Shown: in pieces, positions 17,779 through 26,309 of the stretch
Layout of the letters: each line of letters starts with the position of its first letter
Numbering within the stretch: position 1 is the first letter of the stretch
Origin: Oscillospiraceae bacterium
Lineage (GTDB): Bacteria; Bacillota; Clostridia; Oscillospirales; Oscillospiraceae
Assembly: GCA_017435615.1 (NCBI GenBank)
Contig: JAFSET010000048.1
Span: 1 to 42,750, forward strand
Reading direction: 5' to 3'
Length of the DNA stretch: 42,750 bases
Made by a program: the position numbers and the translations under genes
The notes under the pieces: model-generated
The model's input: only the letters and a program-made list of their open reading frames with translations
Told to the model about the DNA's origin: nothing
Databases searched by the model: none

Positions 17779-17960
17779 TTACTCCGTTGGGGCTTCCGTA
17801 GGGGCCTCAGTGGGCGCTTCCGTAGGAGGCTCGGTGGGGGCCTGCGTCGGAGCTTCTGTGGGTGCTTCCGTAGGGGCTTCCGTCGGAGCTTCTGTCGGTG
17901 CCTCTGTAGGTTTCTCGGTTGGCTTTTGCGTCGGAGCCTCAGTGGGCACTTCCGTAGGTG
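17779..17960. repeat. Short tandem repeats coding the TEAPT tail
   Basis: Units of 12 bases (with variants) encode Thr-Glu-Ala/Pro-Pro repeats at the end of the VanW protein. The array also leaves the opposite strand open in a Gly/Ala/Ser/Val repeat frame, which is an artefact of the repeat. Such arrays are prone to change in length. Confidence 0.75.
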
Positions 17961-19644
17961 GCTCGGTCTCCTCACCAATGATCTTGCAGATCACCTTGTC
18001 TCTGGAACTGTAAACATCTGTGGATTCCAGGATGCGTTCGATTTCCTCGTCTGTTTCCTTATCGTACTTTACACGGTAGCCTTGGGATTTGTAACCGGTA
18101 TAAGGATCGGTGATAACATCTCCGTCCTCGTAACCCTTTTCGTTGTCGGCTTCCATTTCCTTGTAGATCGTATCGTAGGAGTAGGTTTCCAGCCACACAC
18201 TTTCAAACTTGACATAATAGTCTTTTGTATCTGTGCCGATCAGGCTAACGGTTACATTGCCGTATTCTGCGGAGGCTTCAATGCGGATCGGATATTCCGC
18301 ATTATTTTTGAACTTGAAATCAATGCCATTCCAGAAAACAGTGGCATCTGTGCTAAGGGGTGTATAAGAGGATGCGTAGCCGTGACATTCACGCTCGATG
18401 ATCTCCAGGTCAGCAACAACTGTGCAGTAATAAAGGGTAGAGGTAACCTGGCAGATGCCTCCACCGTAATCCAAAACCGTTTGACCGTTTACATAGGAAG
18501 CACCGGGGCGGTATCCTTTGTCAGCGGTGCGTTCGCCCAGTGTTTCATTGTAGCTGAAGACATCTCCAGGGAACATAACAACACCGTTGATAGCTTCGCA
18601 AGCCAGCCGCAGGTTTTCGTTACGGTCATAGTTGCTGCCGGCGCTGGTGGTATAGGTTGCTAAAACATCTCTGTAAAGCAGTGCCTCCAATTCATCCCGT
18701 GTGACCTTGGGTGCAGTCCATTGGAAGGGGATCTCAACAGTTTGCCCATATGTTAGTTTGGAAATTGCTTCGGCGGCCTGAGTGGTATCGATGCCGTAGC
18801 CGTATGTGCCGCCGACAACCTCGAAGGTTTCTTCATCCATAACTGCGTCGACTGCGTCCGTGTTATGCTCGGATGCGATCTTTTCAACATCCAGGGGGTC
18901 AGGCTCGGTAATGGGGCACTGATACTGCACCTCCAAAAGACCTTCGCTGTAGCCATTTATAACAGCTTCAAGCAAAATGTTCAGATCCAAATACAAACCG
19001 GGCTGACCAATGGTAACAGACAGCGCCTGAGAGGCATCCTCGTCGATTTCCTCCAGGGATTGGGGTGCGTTGCCGGTGATTTCAAAGGTGGATTGGGTCA
19101 GCGTGGAGGTGTAAAGGGGAGTAAACTCATTCAAAATTTCCAGAATTTGATTTTGATCTGCAGTGATGAATTCGGTGATGTCAAGTGCCTGAACGGAATC
19201 ACCTTCTTGTGAATTCTCCACAGCCGCATTGACGGCTGCTTCCACATCCAAAGCAATGCAGGAAGCGGTAGGCGGAATTAGAAGGCTGTTGTCATCCATG
19301 CGCACAGTCATGGGATGCTCGCTGTAAAGCTCATCAAAGGATGACTGTAGTGCCTGTTCTGCCTCTTTTCTTGTCATACCGCTGACATCCAGACCTGCGA
19401 TCGTCAGCTTGGAGGCGATGACCTGATTGTCACGCAGAGTATTATAAACGAGAATACTGCCAATCACGGCAATCAGAACCAACGCGCAAATGCAAACGAT
19501 CAAAATGACCGTGGATTTATTGCTGCCAGGCTTGGCATACTTTCCTTTCTTGGGTGAGGTGGGCTTGGACAGAGTGTTGAATGTGCTTTCCAGCTCTTTG
19601 ATTTCCTTATCGTTAGGAAGCTGCTGGGTAATGCTTTCATCCAT
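17779..19644 (-). CDS. VanW-domain wall-associated membrane protein
   Basis: A 621-residue protein of the VanW/YoaR group. The N-terminus is cytoplasmic and charged, residues 45-67 form one membrane helix, then come two peptidoglycan-binding-like (PG_binding_4) segments (LDVSGMTRKEAEQALQS near 90) and a VanW domain around 345-480 (GDVFSYNETLGERT, GGGICQVTSTLYY). After a short beta-rich part, the last 60 residues are low complexity, mostly TEAPTEAP-type repeats, probably a wall-spanning tail. The ATG at 19644 has AAAGGAGTG before it; the longer frame upstream has none. The function of VanW is not established; vancomycin resistance should not be inferred from the name. Confidence 0.9.
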   Translation of the reverse strand: MDESITQQLPNDKEIKELESTFNTLSKPTSPKKGKYAKPGSNKSTVILIVCICALVLIAVIGSILVYNTLRDNQVIASKLTIAGLDVSGMTRKEAEQALQSSFDELYSEHPMTVRMDDNSLLIPPTASCIALDVEAAVNAAVENSQEGDSVQALDITEFITADQNQILEILNEFTPLYTSTLTQSTFEITGNAPQSLEEIDEDASQALSVTIGQPGLYLDLNILLEAVINGYSEGLLEVQYQCPITEPDPLDVEKIASEHNTDAVDAVMDEETFEVVGGTYGYGIDTTQAAEAISKLTYGQTVEIPFQWTAPKVTRDELEALLYRDVLATYTTSAGSNYDRNENLRLACEAINGVVMFPGDVFSYNETLGERTADKGYRPGASYVNGQTVLDYGGGICQVTSTLYYCTVVADLEIIERECHGYASSYTPLSTDATVFWNGIDFKFKNNAEYPIRIEASAEYGNVTVSLIGTDTKDYYVKFESVWLETYSYDTIYKEMEADNEKGYEDGDVITDPYTGYKSQGYRVKYDKETDEEIERILESTDVYSSRDKVICKIIGEETEPPTEVPTEAPTQKPTEKPTEAPTEAPTEAPTEAPTEAPTQAPTEPPTEAPTEAPTEAPTE

Positions 19645-19687
19645 GATGACCCACTCCTTTCTGTAATAAAATGTCGATATCCCGGGT

Positions 19688-19716
19688 ATTCTACCACAAA
19701 TATCAGGAAAACGCAA
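19688..19716 (-). promoter_or_regulatory. Promoter of the VanW-domain gene
   Basis: Minus strand: TTGCGT (19716-19711), 17-base spacer, extended -10 TGG-TAGAAT ending at 19688. It lies directly after the mfd stop codon, so the VanW gene can be expressed apart from mfd. Confidence 0.6.
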
Positions 19717-19718
19717 TA

Positions 19719-22700
19719 TTATATTTGAAGGCAGTCATGATATCTTGCAACAAATACTTTGGATTGTTTTAAGCTGTCTACGCCGGAAACGAGTTTTAAG
19801 CGCAGGGTAGGCACTTTGGCATTGGCTACAAAGAGCACCCGGGCTTTGTAATCCGGATCAGCGCACAGTTTGCTGACAGCATCGAAATTTAATTCACGCA
19901 GGACGAAAAGAACGTCAGATGCTTTTTGCTTGATATCCGTGATGCCTGCACGACGGGCGTTGGCACGAAGCAAAGCGATGTCTACCAAATTTAATACACC
20001 CTTTGGCGGTTCGCCGTAGCGGTCAACGATCTCATCGAGCAGATCATCGGCATCTTCCTGGTTGCGGATAGCTGCCATCCGGCGGTACAGATCCATTCGT
20101 TCCTCTCCACGGCTGACGTAGTTTTGGTCTACATTGGCAGTTACATTCAAATCAGCCGTACAATCCGGTTCCTTGGGGGCTTCGCCCTTTTCTTCCAAAA
20201 CTGCTTCATCCAGCAGCTTTAAATACATATCATAGCCCACACTCATCATATGGCCGGACTGTTCAGCGCCTAACAGATTACCTGCGCCGCGAATTTCCAG
20301 ATCCCGCATGGCGATTTTGAAGCCGGAGCCAAATTCGGCGAAATCCCGTATGGCAGACAGCCGTTTCTCCGCAATTTCCGTCAAAGCCTTATCAGGGCGG
20401 AAGGTAAGGTATGCGTATGCACGCCGAGTGGAACGGCCGACACGGCCACGGAGCTGATGAAGCTGGCTTAAGCCAAAGCGGTCCGCGTTTTCGATGATCA
20501 GGGTGTTGACGTTGGGAATGTCCAGACCGGTTTCAATGATAGTGGTGCATACAAGCACCTGGATTTCTCCATCAGCCATAGCCTGCATCACATCGCTGAG
20601 GGCATCCTCACCCATTTTTCCGTGGGCAACGGCCACAGATAGACCGGGAATTCGGCGTTTTAGCGCAGCAGCGCATTGGTCGATGGTTTCCACACGGTTG
20701 TGCAGATAGTAAACCTGGCCGCCACGTTCTACCTCCCGGCGAATGGCATCATCCAAAATTGCGTTGGAATGTTCGGTGACAAAGGTTTGTACAGGGTACC
20801 GGTCAGCCGGGGGAATTTCAATGGTGGACATATCCCGGATACCGGACAGGGCCATGTTGAGGGTACGGGGGATAGGGGTTGCGGAAAGTGTCAGCACATC
20901 CACACCCTGGGAGATTTCCTTCAGCCGCTCTTTGTGACTGACACCAAACCGCTGCTCTTCGTCTACGATTAAAAGACCCAGATCCTTGAACTGGACAGAT
21001 TTTTGAAGCAGCTTGTGGGTTCCGATGATCAAATCAAGTTGTCCGGCCCGGAGGTTTTCCAGAGTGCGTTTTTGCTGGTTTGCGGTGCGAAAACGGCTGA
21101 GTACGTCAATATTCACAGGAAAACCTCGGAACCTTGCGACAGCAGTTTGGTAGTGCTGCTGTGCCAAAACGGTCGTTGGCACCAAAATCGCTACCTGCTT
21201 GCCATCCATGATAGCCTTCATAACAGCGCGCAGTGCCACTTCGGTTTTGCCGAAGCCTACATCACCGCAAAGCAAACGGTCCATGGGGATCGGTGCTTCC
21301 ATATCGGCCTTGATTTCGCTGATACAGCGAAGCTGGTCGTCTGTTTCCGGGTATGGGAAATTGTCCTCAAATTCTGCTTGCCAAGGGGTATCTGCAGCGA
21401 AGGCAAAGCCTTCCTGTCTTCTCCGGGCAGCATAAAGCTTGATCAGCTCGCCAGCCATATCCTTAGCGGCTTTTCTGGCCCGGGCTTTTGTTTTCTGCCA
21501 GGTATCCGTTCCGATCTTGTTTAAACGGACATTTGTGTCTTCACCACCGCCGCCAATATATTTGCTCACAAGGTCCAACTGTGTAGCCGGTACAAACAGC
21601 GTATCAGAGCCCTGGTAAGCAATCTTGACATAGTCCTTTACGGCACCGTCCACACGGATCTGCTCCATAGCTACAAAGCGGCCAATACCGTAGTTTTCGT
21701 GGACCACCAGATCACCTGGGGTCAGATCGGTGAAGGAATTGAGCTTTTGACGATTGGTGGCAGTTTTCTTTTTCCGGTTGGGAGCATTGGTCTTTGCCAT
21801 CAACTGTCCTTCGGACAAAATGGCAAGATGGGCATCGGTGTACTCCATTCCGTAAGGCAAAGTACCCTCTGTCAGATAGATCTGTCCAGGCTCAGGCATA
21901 GACTGCAGGGGAATGGCAATGGATGCGCGAATGTTCTTATCGGTCAGCATCTGCTGCAGAAGCTGGGCTCTGTGCATACTTCCGCAAAGCACCAAACTGG
22001 AAAAACCAATATTCTGATAGTGCGCAAGATCTGCTGCCGCTGTATCCAGGCTTCCACCGTAGCCGGGAAGCTGTTTGGCAGAAAAAGGCAGCAGTGTTTT
22101 GGGAGGACATTCCTCCGGATAGGCTGAGCCGGGGAAGGTGTCCATATAAACTACAGCTTTTCCGTAGAGCTGATGGCAGAAATCCTCCCATTGACTAACA
22201 TAGTCACACAGCTCTCCGGCTAAAAGACCTGCCTGGAGCATACTGTCAAGCTGCAGACCGATTTCCTCCACCCGGGTACGGGCAGTGCGGCGCAAGGATG
22301 CTTGATCACATAAAATAATCAAAGCATCTTGGGGGATAAAATCGAAGGCTGTGGCAAAATCTTTATAAATAAAGCCCATATACCGGTCCGAGGCCGGATT
22401 GGACAGTCCATTTTCGTATTTATTCAGATCCTTCTGCAAAGTAGCGATCAGAGGCTCGTTGAGGTTTTTTCTTCTGCGCTGAGAAGCAATCAGCCGGGAG
22501 ATATCCGCACAAAGGCCGTCAATGCCGTGTTCGTGAAGCTTGGGCTGGGTCTCTCCCACGGGCAGTACTGTGAAGGAGTCAACATTATCTGTGCGACGCT
22601 GTGTGACACAATCAAAATATCCCATAGTATCCAGCTCGTCACCGAAAAATTCAATACGCACCGGCTGGTCACAGGCAGGAGAGTAGATGTCCAGAATACC

Positions 22701-23228
22701 GCCACGGACAGCGAATTGTCCGGGACCTTCCACCATTGCGCAATTGCTGTAGCCGGACTCCGTAAGCTTGCTGAGAATGGCTGCCAGTTCATATTGCTTC
22801 CCCTTTTTCAGCGTGAAGGCGGCTGCGTGCAAGGTTTCCGGAGGAATGGTCCGCTGGCTCATGGCATCCCAGGTCATGATCTGCAGACGGGTTTTTCCTG
22901 TTTGCAGATCATAAAGCTGCCGTAGCCGTTTTTGTTCCCAGGCTCTGGAAACCACAGCGCTGTCATAAAGTGTCAGCTCCCGGCTGGATAGTGCCGGCGG
23001 CTTCATACCTAAAAAGGCAGCTAATTCATCCTGTAGCCGTTTGGCAGCAGTGTCGTCCTGACAAATGACACAGATGGGGCGTTGAGTATTGGTAAATAGT
23101 CCCGCGATCAAATGGCTTCTGCAGATCTGACTGACACCGGTGACTGCAGCGCAGGAACCTTTGAAGGCATATTCCTGCAGCACGTGATATTCTTTTAAGG
23201 AATTTAGGGCGGAAAGAAGGGTTTCCAT
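19719..23228 (-). CDS. mfd: Transcription-repair coupling factor
   Basis: A 1169-residue DNA translocase that removes RNA polymerase stalled at lesions and recruits UvrA. Standard length and domain order: N-terminal UvrB-like region (FAVRGGILDIYSP, VRIEFFGDELDTMGYFD near 190-225), CarD-like RNA-polymerase-interacting domain near 497-560 (LTPGDLVVHENYGIGRFVAME), RecG-like motor with Walker A GDVGFGKTEVALRA near 655, DEEQ box VDEEQRFGV near 760, motif VI region QLRGRVGRSTRRAYAYL, and a C-terminal TRCF domain. AAGGAGG lies 7 bases before the ATG. It follows pth by 85 bases in the prs-pth-mfd order common in Firmicutes. Confidence 0.97.
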   Translation of the reverse strand: METLLSALNSLKEYHVLQEYAFKGSCAAVTGVSQICRSHLIAGLFTNTQRPICVICQDDTAAKRLQDELAAFLGMKPPALSSRELTLYDSAVVSRAWEQKRLRQLYDLQTGKTRLQIMTWDAMSQRTIPPETLHAAAFTLKKGKQYELAAILSKLTESGYSNCAMVEGPGQFAVRGGILDIYSPACDQPVRIEFFGDELDTMGYFDCVTQRRTDNVDSFTVLPVGETQPKLHEHGIDGLCADISRLIASQRRRKNLNEPLIATLQKDLNKYENGLSNPASDRYMGFIYKDFATAFDFIPQDALIILCDQASLRRTARTRVEEIGLQLDSMLQAGLLAGELCDYVSQWEDFCHQLYGKAVVYMDTFPGSAYPEECPPKTLLPFSAKQLPGYGGSLDTAAADLAHYQNIGFSSLVLCGSMHRAQLLQQMLTDKNIRASIAIPLQSMPEPGQIYLTEGTLPYGMEYTDAHLAILSEGQLMAKTNAPNRKKKTATNRQKLNSFTDLTPGDLVVHENYGIGRFVAMEQIRVDGAVKDYVKIAYQGSDTLFVPATQLDLVSKYIGGGGEDTNVRLNKIGTDTWQKTKARARKAAKDMAGELIKLYAARRRQEGFAFAADTPWQAEFEDNFPYPETDDQLRCISEIKADMEAPIPMDRLLCGDVGFGKTEVALRAVMKAIMDGKQVAILVPTTVLAQQHYQTAVARFRGFPVNIDVLSRFRTANQQKRTLENLRAGQLDLIIGTHKLLQKSVQFKDLGLLIVDEEQRFGVSHKERLKEISQGVDVLTLSATPIPRTLNMALSGIRDMSTIEIPPADRYPVQTFVTEHSNAILDDAIRREVERGGQVYYLHNRVETIDQCAAALKRRIPGLSVAVAHGKMGEDALSDVMQAMADGEIQVLVCTTIIETGLDIPNVNTLIIENADRFGLSQLHQLRGRVGRSTRRAYAYLTFRPDKALTEIAEKRLSAIRDFAEFGSGFKIAMRDLEIRGAGNLLGAEQSGHMMSVGYDMYLKLLDEAVLEEKGEAPKEPDCTADLNVTANVDQNYVSRGEERMDLYRRMAAIRNQEDADDLLDEIVDRYGEPPKGVLNLVDIALLRANARRAGITDIKQKASDVLFVLRELNFDAVSKLCADPDYKARVLFVANAKVPTLRLKLVSGVDSLKQSKVFVARYHDCLQI

Positions 23229-23313
23229 GCATATGCCTCCTTGCTTTTTTCTCCACGTAACTACGCGGAAAGAGGAAATATAGCCCCCTTTCCGTGCAGT
23301 ATACGATATGAAG

Positions 23314-23907
23314 TTATGGGTGAGAACCGTTAAAGCGGTTAGCAGCTTCGTAAATGCCGTGTTCTATGATGCACAGCGCACTGTCTGCGGCGTTTTTCAA
23401 AGAAACAGCCAAGGCCTTTTCCTCTTGGGCGGTAAAGCCGGAAAGTACCCACTCGGCAAGATCGGCATCCTTGTGTGGCTTTGCGCCGACACCGATCTTT
23501 ACCCTGGGGAACTCTTGAGAATCGAGCTCTGCGATAATGGATTTGATGCCATTGTGTCCGCCTGCGCTGCCATCGGAGCGAATTCGCAGTCTGCCGGGCT
23601 CCAAAGAGATGTCATCAAACAGTACGATGATGCGCTGCGGTGGAATGTTGTAATAAGCTGACATCTGCAATACAGAGCGGCCGGACAAATTCATAAAGGT
23701 TTGCGGCTTTAGAAGATAAAGCTTTGTACCGTTATATGTGGTCTGTCCGTAAAGACCCTGAAACTTGCCTTTGTCAATTTTACAGCCCAACTGTCCGGCA
23801 ATCAGGTCGATAGCTCGGAAACCGCAGTTGTGCTTTGTGTTTGCATATTCCTTGCCGGGATTGCCAAGACCGACGATCAGCCAGCTTTCCTTGTTTCTGT
23901 TAAACAT
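23314..23907 (-). CDS. pth: Peptidyl-tRNA hydrolase
   Basis: Releases peptides from peptidyl-tRNA that has dropped off the ribosome. At 197 residues it is a normal length. Signature GLGNPGKEYANTKHNCGF at residues 13-30 contains the catalytic His, and KPQTFMNLSG, LFDDISLEPGRLRIR and GSAGGHNGIKSI follow in order with the catalytic Asp in DDISL. The ATG is 3 bases after the prs stop, so it is part of the prs-pth unit. Confidence 0.96.
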   Translation of the reverse strand: MFNRNKESWLIVGLGNPGKEYANTKHNCGFRAIDLIAGQLGCKIDKGKFQGLYGQTTYNGTKLYLLKPQTFMNLSGRSVLQMSAYYNIPPQRIIVLFDDISLEPGRLRIRSDGSAGGHNGIKSIIAELDSQEFPRVKIGVGAKPHKDADLAEWVLSGFTAQEEKALAVSLKNAADSALCIIEHGIYEAANRFNGSHP

Positions 23908-23910
23908 AGC

Positions 23911-24876
23911 TCAGAACAGGTCGGCAATGGAAGTGCCGAAGTGAATGTGCGAAATCGCCCGTGCAAAAATAGGCGCGACATCAAGCTGAACGATTTTGTT
24001 GCTGGGGGTGTTGCCGGTGAGGGGGATGGTGTTGTGCAGCACCAGCTCCTTGATAACGCTTTGCTCAATGCGGTCAAAAGCAGAGCCGGAAAGCACACCG
24101 TGAGTGGCGCAGGCGTAAACCTCTTTGGCACCGCCGACTTCCACCAGGGCGTTTGCGGCATTGCATAAAGAACCTGCGGTATCTACCATATCGTCGTACA
24201 AAATGCAGCACTTATCCTGAACATCACCGATAATGTTCATTACTTCGCAGACGTTGGCCTTAGGTCGGCGCTTGTCCACGATAGCAAGGCCCATATGTAC
24301 CTTTGCGGCAAAGGCACGGGCACGGGTCACGGAGCCTACATCCGGAGCAACGACTACAAAGTTGTTATGATCATACTTGTCTTCCGGGAATTTATCCATA
24401 AAGTACTTCACAAAAGTGGGGTTTCCAAGCAGATGATCCACAGGAATGTCAAAAAAGCCCTGAATTTGTGCGGCGTGAAGATCCATTGTCAGCACACGGT
24501 TTGCGCCGGCAGCAGTCAGCATATTGGCTACCAGCTTGGCAGAGATGGGGTCACGGCTTTTTGCCTTCCGGTCCTGACGGGCATAGCCGAAGTAGGGGAT
24601 TACTGCAGTGATCCGGCCGGCGGATGCACGGCGGCAAGCATCGATCATCACCAAAAGCTCCAGGAGATTGTCGTTGACCGGCTTGCAGGTGGACTGAACC
24701 AGAAACACATCGGCTTCACGAACTGTTTCTTCCAGCGAAACTGCCACTTCACCGTCGGAAAAGTTTTTGACAGAGCCCTTGCATATGTTCAGGCCTAATT
24801 CCTTACAAATGGTCTCAGCAAAAACAGGGTTGGAATTGCCACAAAAGATTTTGATGTTTTCTCCGCGTGCGATCAT
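23911..24876 (-). CDS. prs: Ribose-phosphate pyrophosphokinase
   Basis: Makes PRPP from ribose 5-phosphate and ATP for nucleotide, His and Trp synthesis. At 321 residues it has standard length. The N-terminus has IFCGNSNPVFAETICKELG, the ATP/flexible-loop region YFGYARQDRK, the signature DLHAAQIQGFFDIPVDHL, and the PRPP loop LYDDMVDTAGSL near residue 227. GAGGT precedes the ATG. First gene of the prs-pth-mfd run. Confidence 0.96.
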   Translation of the reverse strand: MIARGENIKIFCGNSNPVFAETICKELGLNICKGSVKNFSDGEVAVSLEETVREADVFLVQSTCKPVNDNLLELLVMIDACRRASAGRITAVIPYFGYARQDRKAKSRDPISAKLVANMLTAAGANRVLTMDLHAAQIQGFFDIPVDHLLGNPTFVKYFMDKFPEDKYDHNNFVVVAPDVGSVTRARAFAAKVHMGLAIVDKRRPKANVCEVMNIIGDVQDKCCILYDDMVDTAGSLCNAANALVEVGGAKEVYACATHGVLSGSAFDRIEQSVIKELVLHNTIPLTGNTPSNKIVQLDVAPIFARAISHIHFGTSIADLF

Positions 24877-24940
24877 CGTTATTGTACCTCACTTTTTCAT
24901 TTCTTTCTGTGTAGTGGGGCCTACACATTATTACAAATAT

Positions 24941-24970
24941 ATTATAGCATTATTTTTCGTAAAAATGCAA
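24941..24970 (-). promoter_or_regulatory. Promoter of prs
   Basis: Minus strand: TTGCAT (24970-24965), 18-base spacer, TATAAT (24946-24941), 65 bases before the prs start. The rest of 24877-25105 shows no gene or clear structure; it is AT-rich and untranslated. Confidence 0.6.
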
Positions 24971-25108
24971 TACAGATTGGGTGAAATATAATACGAAAAA
25001 CAGACCTTAAAACCGTCTTCGTTTGGATGAAACGCCCATCTGTGCAAAACATACGCTGTTTGTGAGTTTTTGTGCAGTGAAACATGGTGATGAGATAAAA
25101 AAGACAAA

Positions 25109-25135
25109 ACCCGTTGGAACAGTTTTCCAACGGGT
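25109..25135 (-). terminator. Terminator of the small protein gene
   Basis: Perfect 11-base stem (ACCCGTTGGAA and complement) with a 5-base loop, followed on the minus strand by TTTTGTCTTTTTTAT. Confidence 0.85.
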
Positions 25136-25146
25136 CTATGTTGCAA

Positions 25147-25377
25147 TTAGTGCTGGTCGATCCATTCGTTGACCTTTGTCTTAGCCAGACGCAGAATATC
25201 CTCAGTGGGGTAAGGAGAAGCCTCGCCGCCGTGGACATACAGAAAATACAGACCGGCAGGAGTCTGGAACAGAAGTTCCTCGTAACCGGCGGGGTCGCCA
25301 AAATAGCCGTATGTATATTTCTTAACCAGGGTAGCGGTTTCGGTATCATACTCTTTCTTGCAGATGATCTTCTTCAT
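25147..25377 (-). CDS. Small protein of unknown function, 76 aa
   Basis: A 76-residue protein starting MKKIICKKEYDTETATLV, with a central YGYFGDPAGYEELLFQTPAGLYFLY and a C-terminal charged helix (DILRLAKTKVNEWIDQ). The pattern (a short K/Y-rich start, YDTETA, an aromatic two-strand segment ending FFLY/YFLY, GG, then a helix with W and an acidic/His end) recalls a family of small proteins frequent in Firmicutes genomes, plasmids and phages, with no known function. The ATG at 25377 follows AAAGGAGG; an earlier ATG at 25398 overlaps that site and is rejected. It has its own promoter and terminator, so it is expressed alone. Confidence 0.8.
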   Translation of the reverse strand: MKKIICKKEYDTETATLVKKYTYGYFGDPAGYEELLFQTPAGLYFLYVHGGEASPYPTEDILRLAKTKVNEWIDQH

Positions 25378-25411
25378 TGCGCAAAAACCTCCTTTCATAT
25401 AACTCGACTAC

Positions 25412-25439
25412 ATTATACACCTCTTCCGAAGAAGTTCAA
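25412..25439 (-). promoter_or_regulatory. Promoter of the small protein gene
   Basis: Minus strand: TTGAAC (25439-25434), 16-base spacer, TATAAT (25417-25412). The spacer contains a short palindrome (CTTCTTCGGAAG). Confidence 0.65.
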
Positions 25440-25580
25440 GTAATAATTAATTTATTCACAATAATTTGTGGAAAACTCCTAAAATAGAGCCTGAAATGTT
25501 TGGATTTCTGTTGTATGTAGGTAAAAAACCAGTAGACGGTTGTGCGTTTATATGCTATATTTTCCATTGAGGTGGTTTCT

Positions 25581-26219
25581 TTGAAGGATATTCCCGTATT
25601 TACGACCCAGCTTGGAGCAGCAAGTTTGGTGCTTAGTCAAATTCCTTATACAAAAGCTGCGTATATTCGCATACAGAGCACCTTGCAGCCGGAGGCGTTT
25701 TTGCAAGAATGTATCAGCTTTTGCAGAGCTGTTGGAGCAGAGCATATATACGCAACAGGGCATAGCCTATGTGAAAGTTTTCCGGAGCATACGAGGATAT
25801 TGAAAATGCAAGCATCCACAGACGTGATCGACCGGACGGATGCTTGCCTGTTTCCTGTAACGGAACAAAGCTTGTCCCGGTTTGTTGAAATTTATAACAG
25901 AAAAATCGTTCACATATCCAACGGGGCTTGGATGGATCGACAGGCTTCGGAAAAGCTGTTGCGTGATGGCAATGGGTATTTTATACACCGTGATGGCACG
26001 CTTTTGGGCATCGCAATGGCAGCGGGGGAAAAGATCGACTGGGTCGCGTCTGTTCAGCCCGGTGCAGGAACTGATGTTGTCCGGGCGCTGTGCAATGTGC
26101 TGAGCGGTGAAACGGTTGCATTGGAGGTTGCGTCCACGAACCGCAAAGCAATTGATCTGTATGAAAGTCTTGGATTTGCTGTAGTCCAGGAGATCTGCCG
26201 GTGGTATTGTGTGCTCTAA
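25581..26219 (+). CDS. GNAT family N-acetyltransferase
   Basis: A 212-residue protein whose C-terminal half fits the GNAT acyl-CoA-binding fold: NGYFIHRDGTLLGIAMAAGEKIDWVAS, then PGAGTDVVRALCNVL (loop and helix for acetyl-CoA), and the closing ALEVASTNRKAIDLYESLGFAVV. The N-terminal 100 residues (with SIRGY-free beta-strand pattern) are not recognised. The start is taken as TTG at 25581 because GAGGTGG lies 5 bases before it; an in-frame GTG at 25542 has no such site. A possible TAGACG/TATATT promoter at 25533-25561 would leave a very short leader. Substrate unknown. Confidence 0.78.
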   Translation: MKDIPVFTTQLGAASLVLSQIPYTKAAYIRIQSTLQPEAFLQECISFCRAVGAEHIYATGHSLCESFPEHTRILKMQASTDVIDRTDACLFPVTEQSLSRFVEIYNRKIVHISNGAWMDRQASEKLLRDGNGYFIHRDGTLLGIAMAAGEKIDWVASVQPGAGTDVVRALCNVLSGETVALEVASTNRKAIDLYESLGFAVVQEICRWYCVL

Positions 26220-26221
26220 AA

Positions 26222-26247
26222 GCTGTCAAGAAAAAATGCTTGACAGC
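26222..26247. promoter_or_regulatory. Dyad overlapping the ylxM -35 box
   Basis: GCTGTCAAG and its complement CTTGACAGC are separated by 8 A-rich bases. The right arm contains the -35 hexamer TTGACA. It lies 3 bases after the GNAT stop, so it may also act as a weak terminator, but no T tract follows. Confidence 0.55.
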
Positions 26248-26268
26248 ATATCTTTGTTGTGCTATAAT
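26240..26268 (+). promoter_or_regulatory. Consensus promoter of the ylxM-ffh operon
   Basis: Perfect TTGACA at 26240-26245, 17-base spacer, extended -10 TGC-TATAAT at 26260-26268. It is among the strongest promoters in the window and drives at least ylxM, ffh and rpsP. Confidence 0.88.
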
Positions 26269-26279
26269 GCCACTGCGTA

Positions 26280-26297
26280 TCAAGCAATAATGCTTGA
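26280..26297 (+). promoter_or_regulatory. 5' leader hairpin before ylxM
   Basis: TCAAGCA-ATAA-TGCTTGA, immediately before the ribosome binding site AGGAGGA (26299-26305). The right arm plus ACAG repeats ten bases exactly (TGCTTGACAG) from the -35 dyad at 26237-26246. Confidence 0.5.
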
Positions 26298-26309
26298 CAG
26301 GAGGACACT

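Noticed and set aside
17746-18663. A 305-codon plus-strand frame opposite the VanW gene
   Set aside because: Its Gly/Arg-rich start is the reverse reading of the TEAPT repeat array, and it overlaps a well-supported gene throughout.
17779-19644. Vancomycin resistance gene (VanW)
   Set aside because: The VanW domain is common in susceptible Firmicutes and no vanH/A/X-type ligase or peptidase genes are present.
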